Shown here: piece by piece, positions 37,086 through 45,147 of the stretch
How the letters are laid out: each line of letters opens with the position of its first letter
Numbering within the stretch: position 1 is the first letter of the stretch
DNA from: Sporosarcina beigongshangi
GTDB lineage: Bacteria > Actinomycetota > Actinomycetes > Actinomycetales > Micrococcaceae
Length of the DNA stretch: 64,000 nt
Assembly: GCF_016820535.1 (NCBI RefSeq)
Contig: NZ_JADHDY010000003.1
Location: 186,001-250,000 of the forward strand
Reading direction: 5' to 3'
Made by a program: the position numbers and the translations under genes
The notes under the pieces: model-generated
Told to the model about the DNA's origin: nothing
Databases searched by the model: none
What the model saw: only the letters and a program-made list of their open reading frames with translations

Positions 37086-38018
37086 GTGGACACGCGCAGG
37101 CTTGCCTATTTTGTAAAGATTGTTGATTCCGGCAGCATCACCAAGGCCGCGGCAGCTCTGCATGTGGCCCAGCCGGCGCTCAGCCAGCAAGTGTCGGCCT
37201 TGGAGAAGGACCTCAAACAGCGGCTCCTGATCAGAAGCAAGCAAGGCGTCTCCCCGACAGCCGCCGGACACACCTTGTACCGGCACGCCCAAACCATCCT
37301 GCGCCTCGTGGACCAGGCCCGGCTGGACGTTTCCACCTCGGGTGCAGCACCATCGGGTCGTGTTTCCATTGCCATCGCCCCCTACAGCATGGCATCGACC
37401 CTGACACCCCGGATTGTGAGTGAGGTCAACCGGAGATACCCCGACATTGTGCTGCATTTGACGGAGATATATGGCGGCGTGCTCAGCGACGCCATCCGCA
37501 ACGGCCGCCTGGACATGGCCCTGATTTACGAGCCCGGACCCATCCGGGGAGTCCAATTCACCACCTTGAGCATCGAAGAGCTCCATCTTGTGGTCAACTC
37601 GAGGCGCGTGTCGGAGGCCGTTGCCGAGAGTGGGGTGACAACACTGGAGGAGGCTTCCCGCCTTGGCATGATCCTGCCGGAGCAGAACCACACCCTGCGG
37701 CAAATCGTCGAGGAAGGATTCAAGGGCAAGGGGCTTGAACTGCGGCTGGTGGGTGAAGTGGAATCTTCCCCCACTCTTCGGCAGCTTCTTCGTGCCGACC
37801 TGGGCGCAACCATCCTGCCCCGCTCGGCGGCTGAGTCCTTGTTTGACGATGAGGACTTCGCCTTCCTGCGCATCACGGACCCGGCAATGTCATGCAAGAT
37901 TGCATTGTGCACCCCGGACCACGAACCGTTGTCGGAGGCCGCGTCCGCCGTTTTGAGAATTCTCAATGAGATGTTCTATGAAATGCTCACCGAAAATGGA
38001 GCGCAAAAGAGCAATTAG
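37086..38018 (+). CDS. LysR-family transcriptional regulator
   Basis: A 310-residue regulator. The N-terminal winged helix reads RRLAYFVKIVDSGSITKAAAAL followed by VAQPALSQQVSALEKDL; an effector-binding domain follows. The GTG at 37086 is preferred because AAGGAAAG lies upstream and it gives the usual short N-terminus; a GTG at 37062 has no ribosome-binding site. Divergent from the ABC importer and convergent to the aldolase gene. It resembles the NAC/CbbR-like group that starts with DTRRLAYF. Confidence 0.9.
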   Translation: MDTRRLAYFVKIVDSGSITKAAAALHVAQPALSQQVSALEKDLKQRLLIRSKQGVSPTAAGHTLYRHAQTILRLVDQARLDVSTSGAAPSGRVSIAIAPYSMASTLTPRIVSEVNRRYPDIVLHLTEIYGGVLSDAIRNGRLDMALIYEPGPIRGVQFTTLSIEELHLVVNSRRVSEAVAESGVTTLEEASRLGMILPEQNHTLRQIVEEGFKGKGLELRLVGEVESSPTLRQLLRADLGATILPRSAAESLFDDEDFAFLRITDPAMSCKIALCTPDHEPLSEAASAVLRILNEMFYEMLTENGAQKSN

Positions 38019-38070
38019 TCCATTCGCATTTCTTATTCCAATTTTGAACGCTTTTTACCTGACCACGCTG

Positions 38071-38097
38071 CCCTCAATATAGAATTCATTTTGAGGG
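38071..38097. terminator. weak inverted repeat between convergent lysR and aldolase genes
   Basis: CCCTCAA (38071-38077) and TTGAGGG (38091-38097) bracket an A/T-rich 13-nt loop in the gap between two convergent genes. The stem is short, so the terminator call is tentative. Confidence 0.3.
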
Positions 38098-38136
38098 GCG
38101 GGCTGTTGCGTGGACAAGTTATTCAGGCTCCCTTGG

Positions 38137-38814
38137 CTACGCGTCCTCAACCAGGAGGCCCTTGGCCTTGAGCACCTCCGTGAGGTTGCACAGTTCAATG
38201 GTTGTGCCGCCTGCCAGGTACTTGCCCATGAGTTCGCGCTCTTCGTCGTCGCGCTGCTGGGACAGGCGGATGACGTCTTCGATTTCCTCTCGGCGAATGA
38301 CGACCACGCCGTCGGCGTCGCCCTTGAGGATGTCGCCGGGGTAGATGATCTCGTCTCCAAAGACCACCGGGTGGTTGATGGGGCCGATCGTCTCTTTGAC
38401 GGTTCCCTTGATGCAGACGTTGGCCGAGAAGACGGGCAACCCCAGTTCGATGAGGTCCTGGGTGTCCCGGACGCCGGAATCAGTCACCATCGCGGCCAAT
38501 CCCTTGGCCTTCATGGCGGTTCCCAGTACGTCTCCGAACGTTCCGGCTTCACCGTATTCGCCGGCTGACACCAGAACGACGTCCCCGGCTTCGGCATAGT
38601 GGATGGCCACCTGCAGCATGAGGTTGTCCCTGGGTGCGCAGCGCACGGTCACGGCCGGACCGCAGAAAGACATGTTTCGGTCGATCGGCTTGATCTTGGA
38701 ATTGAGGGCGCCCTTGCGGCCCTGTGCCTCGTGAATGGTGGCGGATGAGAACTTGGCCAACCTGGCAACGGCGTCGGCGGCGGGGCGCTCAAACTTGGTT
38801 TTGACATGAATCAT
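38137..38814 (-). CDS. RraA-family / 4-carboxy-4-hydroxy-2-oxoadipate aldolase-like protein
   Basis: A 225-residue RraA-like protein. GEYGEAGTFGDVLGTAMKAKG and DSGVRDTQDL are the metal- and substrate-binding segments of class II HMG/CHA pyruvate aldolases, with the Arg-Asp pair retained. Such enzymes cleave 4-hydroxy-4-methyl- or 4-carboxy-4-hydroxy-2-oxo acids and decarboxylate oxaloacetate. The ATG at 38814 follows GAGGAGCACTGCC. It lies 31 bp after the aminotransferase stop, so the two probably share a message. Confidence 0.82.
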   Translation of the reverse strand: MIHVKTKFERPAADAVARLAKFSSATIHEAQGRKGALNSKIKPIDRNMSFCGPAVTVRCAPRDNLMLQVAIHYAEAGDVVLVSAGEYGEAGTFGDVLGTAMKAKGLAAMVTDSGVRDTQDLIELGLPVFSANVCIKGTVKETIGPINHPVVFGDEIIYPGDILKGDADGVVVIRREEIEDVIRLSQQRDDEERELMGKYLAGGTTIELCNLTEVLKAKGLLVEDA

Positions 38815-38845
38815 GGCAGTGCTCCTCGGGTGTTTGGTGTGGCAA

Positions 38846-40054
38846 CTAGCTAAGTGCCATGACGGATTTTTCGATGGCGGCGAGCGCCTCATTGATGACT
38901 TCCACGCTTGTGGCGTAGGAAATCCGGAAGTAGGGGCCGACCCCGTAGGCGGATCCCTGAATGACAGCCACTGAGGCGCTGTCGAGCAGGTACATGGTGA
39001 AGTCCTCATCGTTGCTGATGACGGCACCGTCGGGGGTTGTCTTGCCAACGACGCCGGCACAGTTGACGTAGGCGTAAAAGGCGCCGTCGGGCGTCTTGCA
39101 GGCCAGGCCGTCGATGGCGTTGAGACCGGCAACGGCAATGTCGCGGCGGGAGCGGTAGACGTCCCGGCTTTCCAGCACGAATGTCTGGTCCCCGGTCAGG
39201 GCTTCGGCAGCGGCAGCCTGGCTGACGGATGAGGGGCATGAGGAAATCTGTGACTGCAGCTTGTTGATGGCGGCAATCACGGGCTTTGGCCCAACCGCAT
39301 AGCCCAACCGCCAGCCCGTCATGGCGTAGGACTTGGACACCCCGTTGACCATGAGGACGCGCCCGTCCAACTCCGGCGCCACCCTGAGCAGGCAGGCCGG
39401 GCGCTCGGTGCCAAAGTAGATTTCATCGTAGATTTCGTCCGTCAGGACATGAACCTGGGGGAAATCAGCCAAGACCCTGGCCAGTCCGCGCAGTTCCTCC
39501 TCCGTATAAACGGCACCGGTGGGGTTGGAGGGCGTGTTCAGGATCAACCATTTGCTCCGGTCCGTCAGCGCAGCGGCCAGCGACTCGGGTGTCAGCTTGA
39601 AACCGGTGTCTTCACCGCACTCCACAATGACAGGCGTCCCTTCGTTGGCCAGGACCATGTCGGGGTAGGACACCCAGTAGGGGGCGGGGATGACCACTTC
39701 GTCGCCTTCGCCCAGTGAGGCCATGAAGGCCGTGAAGATGACCTGCTTGGCGCCGCCGCCAATGGTGATCCGGTCCGGCGTGTAGCGGACGCCGGTCCGG
39801 GATTCCATGGAGTGGATGATTGCAGCCTGCAGTGCAGGCGTCCCTGCAACCGCGGTGTACTTGGTCTCACCGTTGCGGACAGCCGCGATGGCGGCTTCCT
39901 TGATGTTCACCGGGGTGTCGAAGTCGGGCTCGCCGACTGTCAGGTCAAGAATCCTCCGGCCTTCTGCCTTAAGTTCGCGGACACGTCCTGCGGCTGCAAC
40001 GCTGGGCGAAGATTTGATGCGGGACACCCGAGATGCGGGCACAAATTCAGTCAT
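38846..40054 (-). CDS. class I/II aminotransferase (aspartate aminotransferase-like)
   Basis: A 402-residue PLP enzyme. DLTVGEPDFDTP at the N-terminus, NTPSNPTGAVY in the centre, the aldimine lysine in GVSKSYAMTGWRLGY (about residue 238) and a C-terminal FRISYATS with the carboxylate-binding Arg. The ATG at 40054 is preferred to a GTG five codons upstream. It is co-directional with the RraA-like aldolase, which suggests transamination of an amino acid followed by aldol cleavage of the 2-oxo acid. The gene has an AAGACCTAAA site upstream. Confidence 0.9.
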   Translation of the reverse strand: MTEFVPASRVSRIKSSPSVAAAGRVRELKAEGRRILDLTVGEPDFDTPVNIKEAAIAAVRNGETKYTAVAGTPALQAAIIHSMESRTGVRYTPDRITIGGGAKQVIFTAFMASLGEGDEVVIPAPYWVSYPDMVLANEGTPVIVECGEDTGFKLTPESLAAALTDRSKWLILNTPSNPTGAVYTEEELRGLARVLADFPQVHVLTDEIYDEIYFGTERPACLLRVAPELDGRVLMVNGVSKSYAMTGWRLGYAVGPKPVIAAINKLQSQISSCPSSVSQAAAAEALTGDQTFVLESRDVYRSRRDIAVAGLNAIDGLACKTPDGAFYAYVNCAGVVGKTTPDGAVISNDEDFTMYLLDSASVAVIQGSAYGVGPYFRISYATSVEVINEALAAIEKSVMALS

Positions 40055-40127
40055 GGGATTTCCAAGCACTAGGACCGGATGGGAGTTTCACTTCCTTTGA
40101 GACTAGGCAACCCAGATGGCCCGTGAC

Positions 40128-40138
40128 CAAGACCTAAA
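40128..40138. promoter_or_regulatory. CAAGACCTAAA site upstream of the aminotransferase
   Basis: AAGACCTAAA at 40129-40138 repeats the core of the site upstream of pxpA (32701-32710) and, in shorter form, that in the lysR region. It lies about 75 bp before the aminotransferase start. By itself ten bases is modest evidence. Confidence 0.4.
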
Positions 40139-40303
40139 CCACGTGGAACCATAAGCGGATCATATGGGCTGCGTCACGTAAGCTGCCTCCGTCGTTTTCT
40201 GATGGCGCCACTCAATTTAGGTATGGCCCCACAGGTCCATTTCCTGAGTAGCCTCCAAGTGGGGCCTTAACCCCATTCCCGGAAATTGAAATGAGCAATC
40301 GCA

Positions 40304-40888
40304 TTGTCCCGAAGCCAGAGTGTCCGCCATCGACCAGCTTTCTCAGCTTCCGCTGCCACTGTGCAGGAATCCGCCGCCGTCGGATACCGATACCGCGGAC
40401 AGTCCAGCCTGGACCAGCACGCCGCTCGGCTTGACCAACTCAGGAGCACGTTCGAGCGGCATCGCCAGCTGCTTGCCTTCAAGTCCGCCAGGCTCCGCGG
40501 GGTGGCGTCAATGCTGAACAGGCAGCTGGCGCTGGCGTTGGCAGACGGCGTCAAGGCCGGGCCGCTGGCGGAGGCTGCCCGGCTGTCACGCAGGGAAGTG
40601 ATGCTGGCGGGGCTTGCATTCGACGACCTCCAGCCATCAGGTGCGCCGACCCAACACCATTTGGCAACTGTTCACAGTTTGGGCGACGAGCTTTCCTCGA
40701 TAAAGCTCTCCAAGGCAGCGACCGAGGCAGATCGGCTGGAGCTGCTTGCGACAACCCGGAGGCAGGGCATCATGGACGACTTCGAGCTGGCACGCCTCAC
40801 CGGCCTGCGGCATGACCAAATTCGGCGGTTGACCTGGGGTGTGGGCACGCACGGGGCAACCTCCCGGCGCACCGGCGGGCCGCAGTAG
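40304..40888 (+). CDS. hypothetical protein, unknown function
   Basis: A frame of up to 194 residues. Its Arg-rich sequence is predicted to be mostly helical, with a coiled-coil-like stretch (DQHAARLDQLRSTFERHRQLLAFKSARLRGV). A short segment ARLTGLRHDQIRRLTWG could be helix-turn-helix-like. The only start at the 5' end is a TTG without a clear ribosome-binding site; a GTG at 40361 is an alternative. It ends 12 bp before the S4 gene. It may be a real orphan or a decayed gene. Confidence 0.45.
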   Translation: MSRSQSVRHRPAFSASAATVQESAAVGYRYRGQSSLDQHAARLDQLRSTFERHRQLLAFKSARLRGVASMLNRQLALALADGVKAGPLAEAARLSRREVMLAGLAFDDLQPSGAPTQHHLATVHSLGDELSSIKLSKAATEADRLELLATTRRQGIMDDFELARLTGLRHDQIRRLTWGVGTHGATSRRTGGPQ

Positions 40889-40900
40889 ACTCAAGGAACT

Positions 40901-41284
40901 ATGAGCATTCCCAAATCCCCGCCGGCATCGGTGCGCATTGATGCGTGGCTCTGGTCCATCCGCGTTTACAAGACCCGTTCCATGGCCACGGCCGCCTGCC
41001 GCGCCGGCCACGTGAAACTCAATGACGTCAACGCCAAGGCGGCGCACACTGTAGTGCCCGGCGACACCGTCCGCGTCCGGCAGCCCGGCTACGACCGCAT
41101 CCTTGAGGTCCGTGCACTCATCAACAAAAGGGTGGGGCCGGAGGCTGCGTCGCACTGTTTCACCGACCACACGCCGCCGCGGCCCGTTCTGCCCGCCCTG
41201 GGCCTGCCGCAGCGCGACCGCGGCACCGGCCGCCCCACCAAGAAGGACCGCCGCGACATGGACAGGCTGCGAGGCGACCACTGA
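40901..41284 (+). CDS. S4-domain RNA-binding protein (Hsp15-like)
   Basis: A 127-residue protein. The S4 domain covers residues about 10-75: VRIDAWLWSIRVYKTRSMATAACRAGHVKLN, then VVPGDTVRVRQPG. The C-terminal tail is basic (RPTKKDRRDMDRL). Hsp15-type proteins bind stalled 50S subunits carrying peptidyl-tRNA. No neighbours suggest another role. Confidence 0.88.
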   Translation: MSIPKSPPASVRIDAWLWSIRVYKTRSMATAACRAGHVKLNDVNAKAAHTVVPGDTVRVRQPGYDRILEVRALINKRVGPEAASHCFTDHTPPRPVLPALGLPQRDRGTGRPTKKDRRDMDRLRGDH

Positions 41285-41315
41285 CCAAGCCGGCCCGGCA
41301 GCCCAAGCCGGGGTC

Positions 41316-41345
41316 CCGCCGTCGTCCGTCCAAGCACGACGGCGG
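41316..41345. terminator. hairpin of the ACGACGGCGG family after the S4 gene
   Basis: CCGCCGTCGT at 41316-41325 pairs with ACGACGGCGG at 41336-41345, with a 10-nt loop, 31 bp after the S4-protein stop. The arms are shorter than in other members, limited to the core. Confidence 0.6.
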
Positions 41346-41551
41346 AAGGCCCGGATTGGTGCGCACGGTTCCTGGTTGCCGTCCCGACTTTTGCGCACTA
41401 TCGGCGTCAAATGTCCAACATCTTGCCTATTGCCTTGGAAAACTCCCTCCGCGGGTGCCGGTGTTCTAGGCTGCGTGTGGCAGCTCACATCACAACGATG
41501 TGTGGGGGCTGCCCCCCATCCAGCCGTCCCACGCCACCAAGGAGCCCAGGC

Positions 41552-42520
41552 ATGTCGCCCCATGAAACCGTTGATGATTTAGCCGAAAAGGCAGCTGCCC
41601 TCGGCGGCCCATCCGTCTCGCAGCAGGAATTCGACCGAGTCTTTGAGCAGGTCAAGACGTGGGGGAAGTACTCGAACCCGTCGGCCGGCGCCTGGGAAGC
41701 GGTGGGGCCGGCGGCCGCCATCGAGGCGGCATCACTGGTCAGGACCGGAACCACCGTGTCCATGGCGCTCCCATGGAATACCACCAGCGGCCCCGGCAAC
41801 GCCAACCCCGCCCTGCACTACATGACGGACCTTGGCGTGCGTGAAGCCCCGGAGCCGTCGTGCAACAAGGACTTCATCGGCGTCGACTACCACGGCAAGG
41901 CCGTCAGCCACCTCGATGCCCTCAGCCACATTGCCTACAGGGGCCAGCTCTACAACGGCAACAGCTCGCGCGACACGGTCACTGCCGTCGGAGCGAATTT
42001 TGGTTCCGTGACCGAACTGGGCACGCTCGTGACACCGGCAGTGCTGCTGGACTTCACCGTCCTGTTCGACGAGCCCTGGCTGGAGCCGGGACGCGCGATC
42101 CATGCCGCGGACATCCTGGCGGCAGAGGAAAAACTCGGCGTCACGATCCAGCCCGGTGACGCCGTCCTGATCCGCAGCGGACACTTCCGCCGCCAGCGCG
42201 AGTGGGGAGTCTGGGACCCTTCGAACGCCAGCGCCGGACTGCACGTGGACGCCATGCCGCTGCTTGCCGAGCGCGGCATCAGCGTTCTGGGAGGCGACGG
42301 CGACTCGGACGTGCGCCCGTCACCCACCCCGGGCATCCACTCACCCATCCACATCCTGGCCATCACCGCCATGGGTCTGCCGCTGCTGGACAACCTCGAC
42401 CTTGAGGCCCTTGGGCAGGCGTGCAAGGACGAGGGCCGCTACCGCTTCATGTTTGTTGTGGCGCCATTGAACATTCCCGGCGGCACAGGCTCACCGGTCA
42501 ACCCGATCGCGGTGTTCTGA
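41552..42520 (+). CDS. cyclase-family metal-dependent hydrolase
   Basis: A 322-residue protein of the cyclase/kynurenine-formamidase superfamily. The metal-binding motif is HLDALSHIAY (about residue 112), a variant of HxGTHxDxPxH that keeps His-x-Asp-x4-His. LIRSGHFRRQREWG and IHSPIHILAITAMGLPLLDN are other family blocks. The ATG at 41552 follows AAGGAG. The stop overlaps the next start as TGATG. It probably opens a lactone, cyclic amide or ester-like substrate; its partner is a 2-hydroxyacid dehydrogenase. Confidence 0.82.
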   Translation: MSPHETVDDLAEKAAALGGPSVSQQEFDRVFEQVKTWGKYSNPSAGAWEAVGPAAAIEAASLVRTGTTVSMALPWNTTSGPGNANPALHYMTDLGVREAPEPSCNKDFIGVDYHGKAVSHLDALSHIAYRGQLYNGNSSRDTVTAVGANFGSVTELGTLVTPAVLLDFTVLFDEPWLEPGRAIHAADILAAEEKLGVTIQPGDAVLIRSGHFRRQREWGVWDPSNASAGLHVDAMPLLAERGISVLGGDGDSDVRPSPTPGIHSPIHILAITAMGLPLLDNLDLEALGQACKDEGRYRFMFVVAPLNIPGGTGSPVNPIAVF

Positions 42521-43563
42521 TGACATTCACAGTTGGGATTTCAAGGGACTTCCTGGGCGCCGACGGCAATAATATCTGGGGGGACATTGGCCTGTCCGGA
42601 CTCGATGAGGCAGGCATTCCGTGGGAATACATGGATGATTTGTCCCCTGCGCTGACGCCGGGGCAGATGGCACGCTACGATGCCATTCTTTACGCCGCAC
42701 CGGCTGTCACAGCCGAATCGTTCGACGGCGTTGAGAACCCGCCTGTTTTGCTGGCCCGGTTCGGTGTCGGCTACGACGCCGTGGACCTGGAGGCCTGCAC
42801 CCGTGCGGGAACGGCTGCCACCATCACGCCCGACGGCGCACGCAGACCAGTGGCGACAGCCGCCCTGTCGATGCTGCTGTCCGTGGGGCACCACACGGTG
42901 GTCAAAGACCGGCTGGTGCGCCGGAAGCAATGGGATCTGCGGGAAAGTTACATGGGGACCGGACTGACCGGGAAAACAATCGGTTTCCTCGGCGTTGGGA
43001 ACACCGGGAGCGAATTGATCAGGCTGCTGGAACCGTTCAACGTCCGCTGCATCGGGTACGACCCCTACTGTCCGCCGGAACGTGCAGTGGAGATCGGCGT
43101 CGAGCTCATGGAGCTGGACGAGGTAGCCAAGAACTGCGACGCCTTGGTGATCATGGCGCTGCTGACAGAAGCCACGCACCACATTGTCGACGACGCACTC
43201 TTCGCCGTGATGAAGCCCTCCGCTGCGCTGATCAACATTGCGCGCGGACCCATCGTGGACGAGCAGGCGCTGATCAGGGCCCTGCAAAACGGGACCATTG
43301 CCGCTGCCGGGCTCGATGTGTTTGAGGACGAGCCAGTGGACAACGAACTTCTTGCCTTGGACAACGTGACCCTGTCACCGCACTGCCTGGCCTGGACGGA
43401 CGAAATGTCCATGGGGAACGGTTCCAGCTGCGTCCGCGCCATCATTGATGTGGCCTCGGGCGTTGCGCCGCAATTCATCGTCAACCGCGCAGTTGCCGAC
43501 TCCGCGCTGTTCAAGGAACGGCTGTCACGCCGGCAGGTGAGCCCTGCAGGCGCACCACGGTAG
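42520..43563 (+). CDS. D-2-hydroxyacid dehydrogenase (NAD-binding)
   Basis: A 347-residue enzyme. The Rossmann motif GFLGVGNTGSELIRLL lies near residue 155. The catalytic Arg is in NIARGPIVDEQAL, the Glu in DVFEDEP and the His in LSPHCLAWT. It overlaps the cyclase-family gene by one base, so both proteins are probably made together and act on one pathway, interconverting a 2-oxo and a 2-hydroxy acid. The gene is followed by strong terminators. Confidence 0.9.
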   Translation: MTFTVGISRDFLGADGNNIWGDIGLSGLDEAGIPWEYMDDLSPALTPGQMARYDAILYAAPAVTAESFDGVENPPVLLARFGVGYDAVDLEACTRAGTAATITPDGARRPVATAALSMLLSVGHHTVVKDRLVRRKQWDLRESYMGTGLTGKTIGFLGVGNTGSELIRLLEPFNVRCIGYDPYCPPERAVEIGVELMELDEVAKNCDALVIMALLTEATHHIVDDALFAVMKPSAALINIARGPIVDEQALIRALQNGTIAAAGLDVFEDEPVDNELLALDNVTLSPHCLAWTDEMSMGNGSSCVRAIIDVASGVAPQFIVNRAVADSALFKERLSRRQVSPAGAPR

Positions 43564-43570
43564 CCACGCC

Positions 43571-43645
43571 GTGAGCAAGGCGGCCGTTGGCGACCGCCCT
43601 GCTCACGATCGGAAAGGGGGGGCCGCATCAAGATGCGGCCCCCCT
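43571..43645. terminator. double hairpin terminator between convergent genes
   Basis: First hairpin: GTGAGCAAGGCGG (43571-43583) with CCGCCCTGCTCAC (43594-43606). Second: GGGGGGCCGCATC (43617-43629) with GATGCGGCCCCCC (43632-43644), followed by TTCATTT. The second is a classical intrinsic terminator for the plus strand and is A-flanked for the minus strand, fitting the convergent sulfatase gene. Confidence 0.85.
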
Positions 43646-43700
43646 TCATTTCCAGCCTCGACCCCTAGCATTTGCCAGAATGGTCCTCTCCGGGGCTGTG

Positions 43701-45128
43701 TCAGTCGGCCAGCCCGTTTCCTTGTTCCAACTCAACTTGCTCATGGTCCGGATACTCCAGCAGTTCCTCATCAAGTGTCTGCCAGAGGCCGAGCATTTCT
43801 TGTACTACGTCAGGGTGAAGTTCAGCGACATCCGCCTTTTCGCGGTCATCGGCTCCTAGGTCAAAGAGGCGTGTGCGCGAGCCCGCATAATCGTCGTCCT
43901 TGTGCCATAGGGGTTTTGCCACCCGATCGTGGAGAAGTTTGTATCTTCCCTTGCGAACGGCCCCTTGCCCGCGGGTGCGCCACAACAAGGCATCGGTCGG
44001 TTCAGGATCGCCATCCACCAGCCACCCTAGAAGCGACTTCCCGTCGAGGGGCTTCTCCGGGTGGGGTGTTGTGCCGGCCGCTTCCAAGATGGTGGCCGTC
44101 CAATCCATGGTGACGACGGGCGCCCCGCTGACTTGGCCGGGATTCAGCGTGGCGGGCCAGCGGACGAGGAACGGCACACGGATCCCGCCCTCTTCCAGGT
44201 CACCTTTTTCCCCAACAAACGGCCAGAGGAAGGCGTATCGTTCGCCGCCGTTGTCCGAGGCAAAGATGACGATCGTGTTCTCACGGATGCCCTCCTCATC
44301 GACAGTGTCCAAAACGCGACCGATTCCGTCATCCATGGCTTTGATCATGCGCCGGTAGGTATCCCTGGAGCCCCCTTCAAAGTGAAACATTCCCCGGGCG
44401 CCCTTGGTGTTGATGGCGGCCAGGACCTTTTCACTGACGTCTTCGTCTCCCGGGGCTTCCCAAGGGAAATGGGGTGCGGTGTAGTTCAACTGCAGGTAGA
44501 AGGGCTTTGAAGTGTCCCTGGTGCGAATGTACTCAACAGACTTTTCAGACAAAATGTCCGTATAGTAGCCCTCCTCCGTCACCGGCTCCTTGCCCTCATA
44601 CAGGTCGGGCATGCCCTTGCTGTCAACGTGCCCGTAATAGTCCAGGACGCCATCCATATTGCCGAAGAAGCGCTCAAATCCAATGTCCAATGGGCTGAAC
44701 CAGGGAAGCCATCCGCAGTGCCATTTTCCGAACATGGCCGTCTGGTAGCCCGAGTCCCTCAGCATTGACGGAAGTGTCGGGTGCTCGGAGGGAATACCAT
44801 GTTCAGCATCGCGGCTTAGCAGCGGCTCTTCCAACCCGACCGGCAGCCGTCCAGGGTAGCGCCCCGTATAGAGCGCCACCCGCGTGGGCGAGCAGGTGGG
44901 TGAGGCTGCATAGGCATCAGTGAAACGAACACCGTCAGCGGCCAGCTGATCCAGGACGGGGGTGTCGTTGTGGAGGGAGCCGTAACAGCCGAGGTCGCCC
45001 CAACCCAGGTCGTCGGCAAAAATGAAGATGACGTTGGGCGGTTTCGGACGTTCCCGTTTCGAAGCCGCGAATGGCTGCTCCGATCGAAGCCATTCGGCCC
45101 GCCGGTCGGGGACGGTGCTGATCTTCAT
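43701..45128 (-). CDS. sulfatase (formylglycine-dependent)
   Basis: A 475-residue sulfatase of the alkaline-phosphatase superfamily. The modification motif CSPTR near residue 78 carries the cysteine that becomes formylglycine. NVIFIFADDLGWGDLGCYG gives the N-terminal metal site and FASDNGGE the other. The ATG at 45128 follows AAGGAGTCACTTC. No signal peptide is present, so it acts inside the cell on sulfate esters brought in by the ABC importer encoded just upstream. A formylglycine-generating enzyme is not in the window. Confidence 0.92.
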   Translation of the reverse strand: MKISTVPDRRAEWLRSEQPFAASKRERPKPPNVIFIFADDLGWGDLGCYGSLHNDTPVLDQLAADGVRFTDAYAASPTCSPTRVALYTGRYPGRLPVGLEEPLLSRDAEHGIPSEHPTLPSMLRDSGYQTAMFGKWHCGWLPWFSPLDIGFERFFGNMDGVLDYYGHVDSKGMPDLYEGKEPVTEEGYYTDILSEKSVEYIRTRDTSKPFYLQLNYTAPHFPWEAPGDEDVSEKVLAAINTKGARGMFHFEGGSRDTYRRMIKAMDDGIGRVLDTVDEEGIRENTIVIFASDNGGERYAFLWPFVGEKGDLEEGGIRVPFLVRWPATLNPGQVSGAPVVTMDWTATILEAAGTTPHPEKPLDGKSLLGWLVDGDPEPTDALLWRTRGQGAVRKGRYKLLHDRVAKPLWHKDDDYAGSRTRLFDLGADDREKADVAELHPDVVQEMLGLWQTLDEELLEYPDHEQVELEQGNGLAD

Positions 45129-45147
45129 GAAGTGACTCCTTGGCTGG

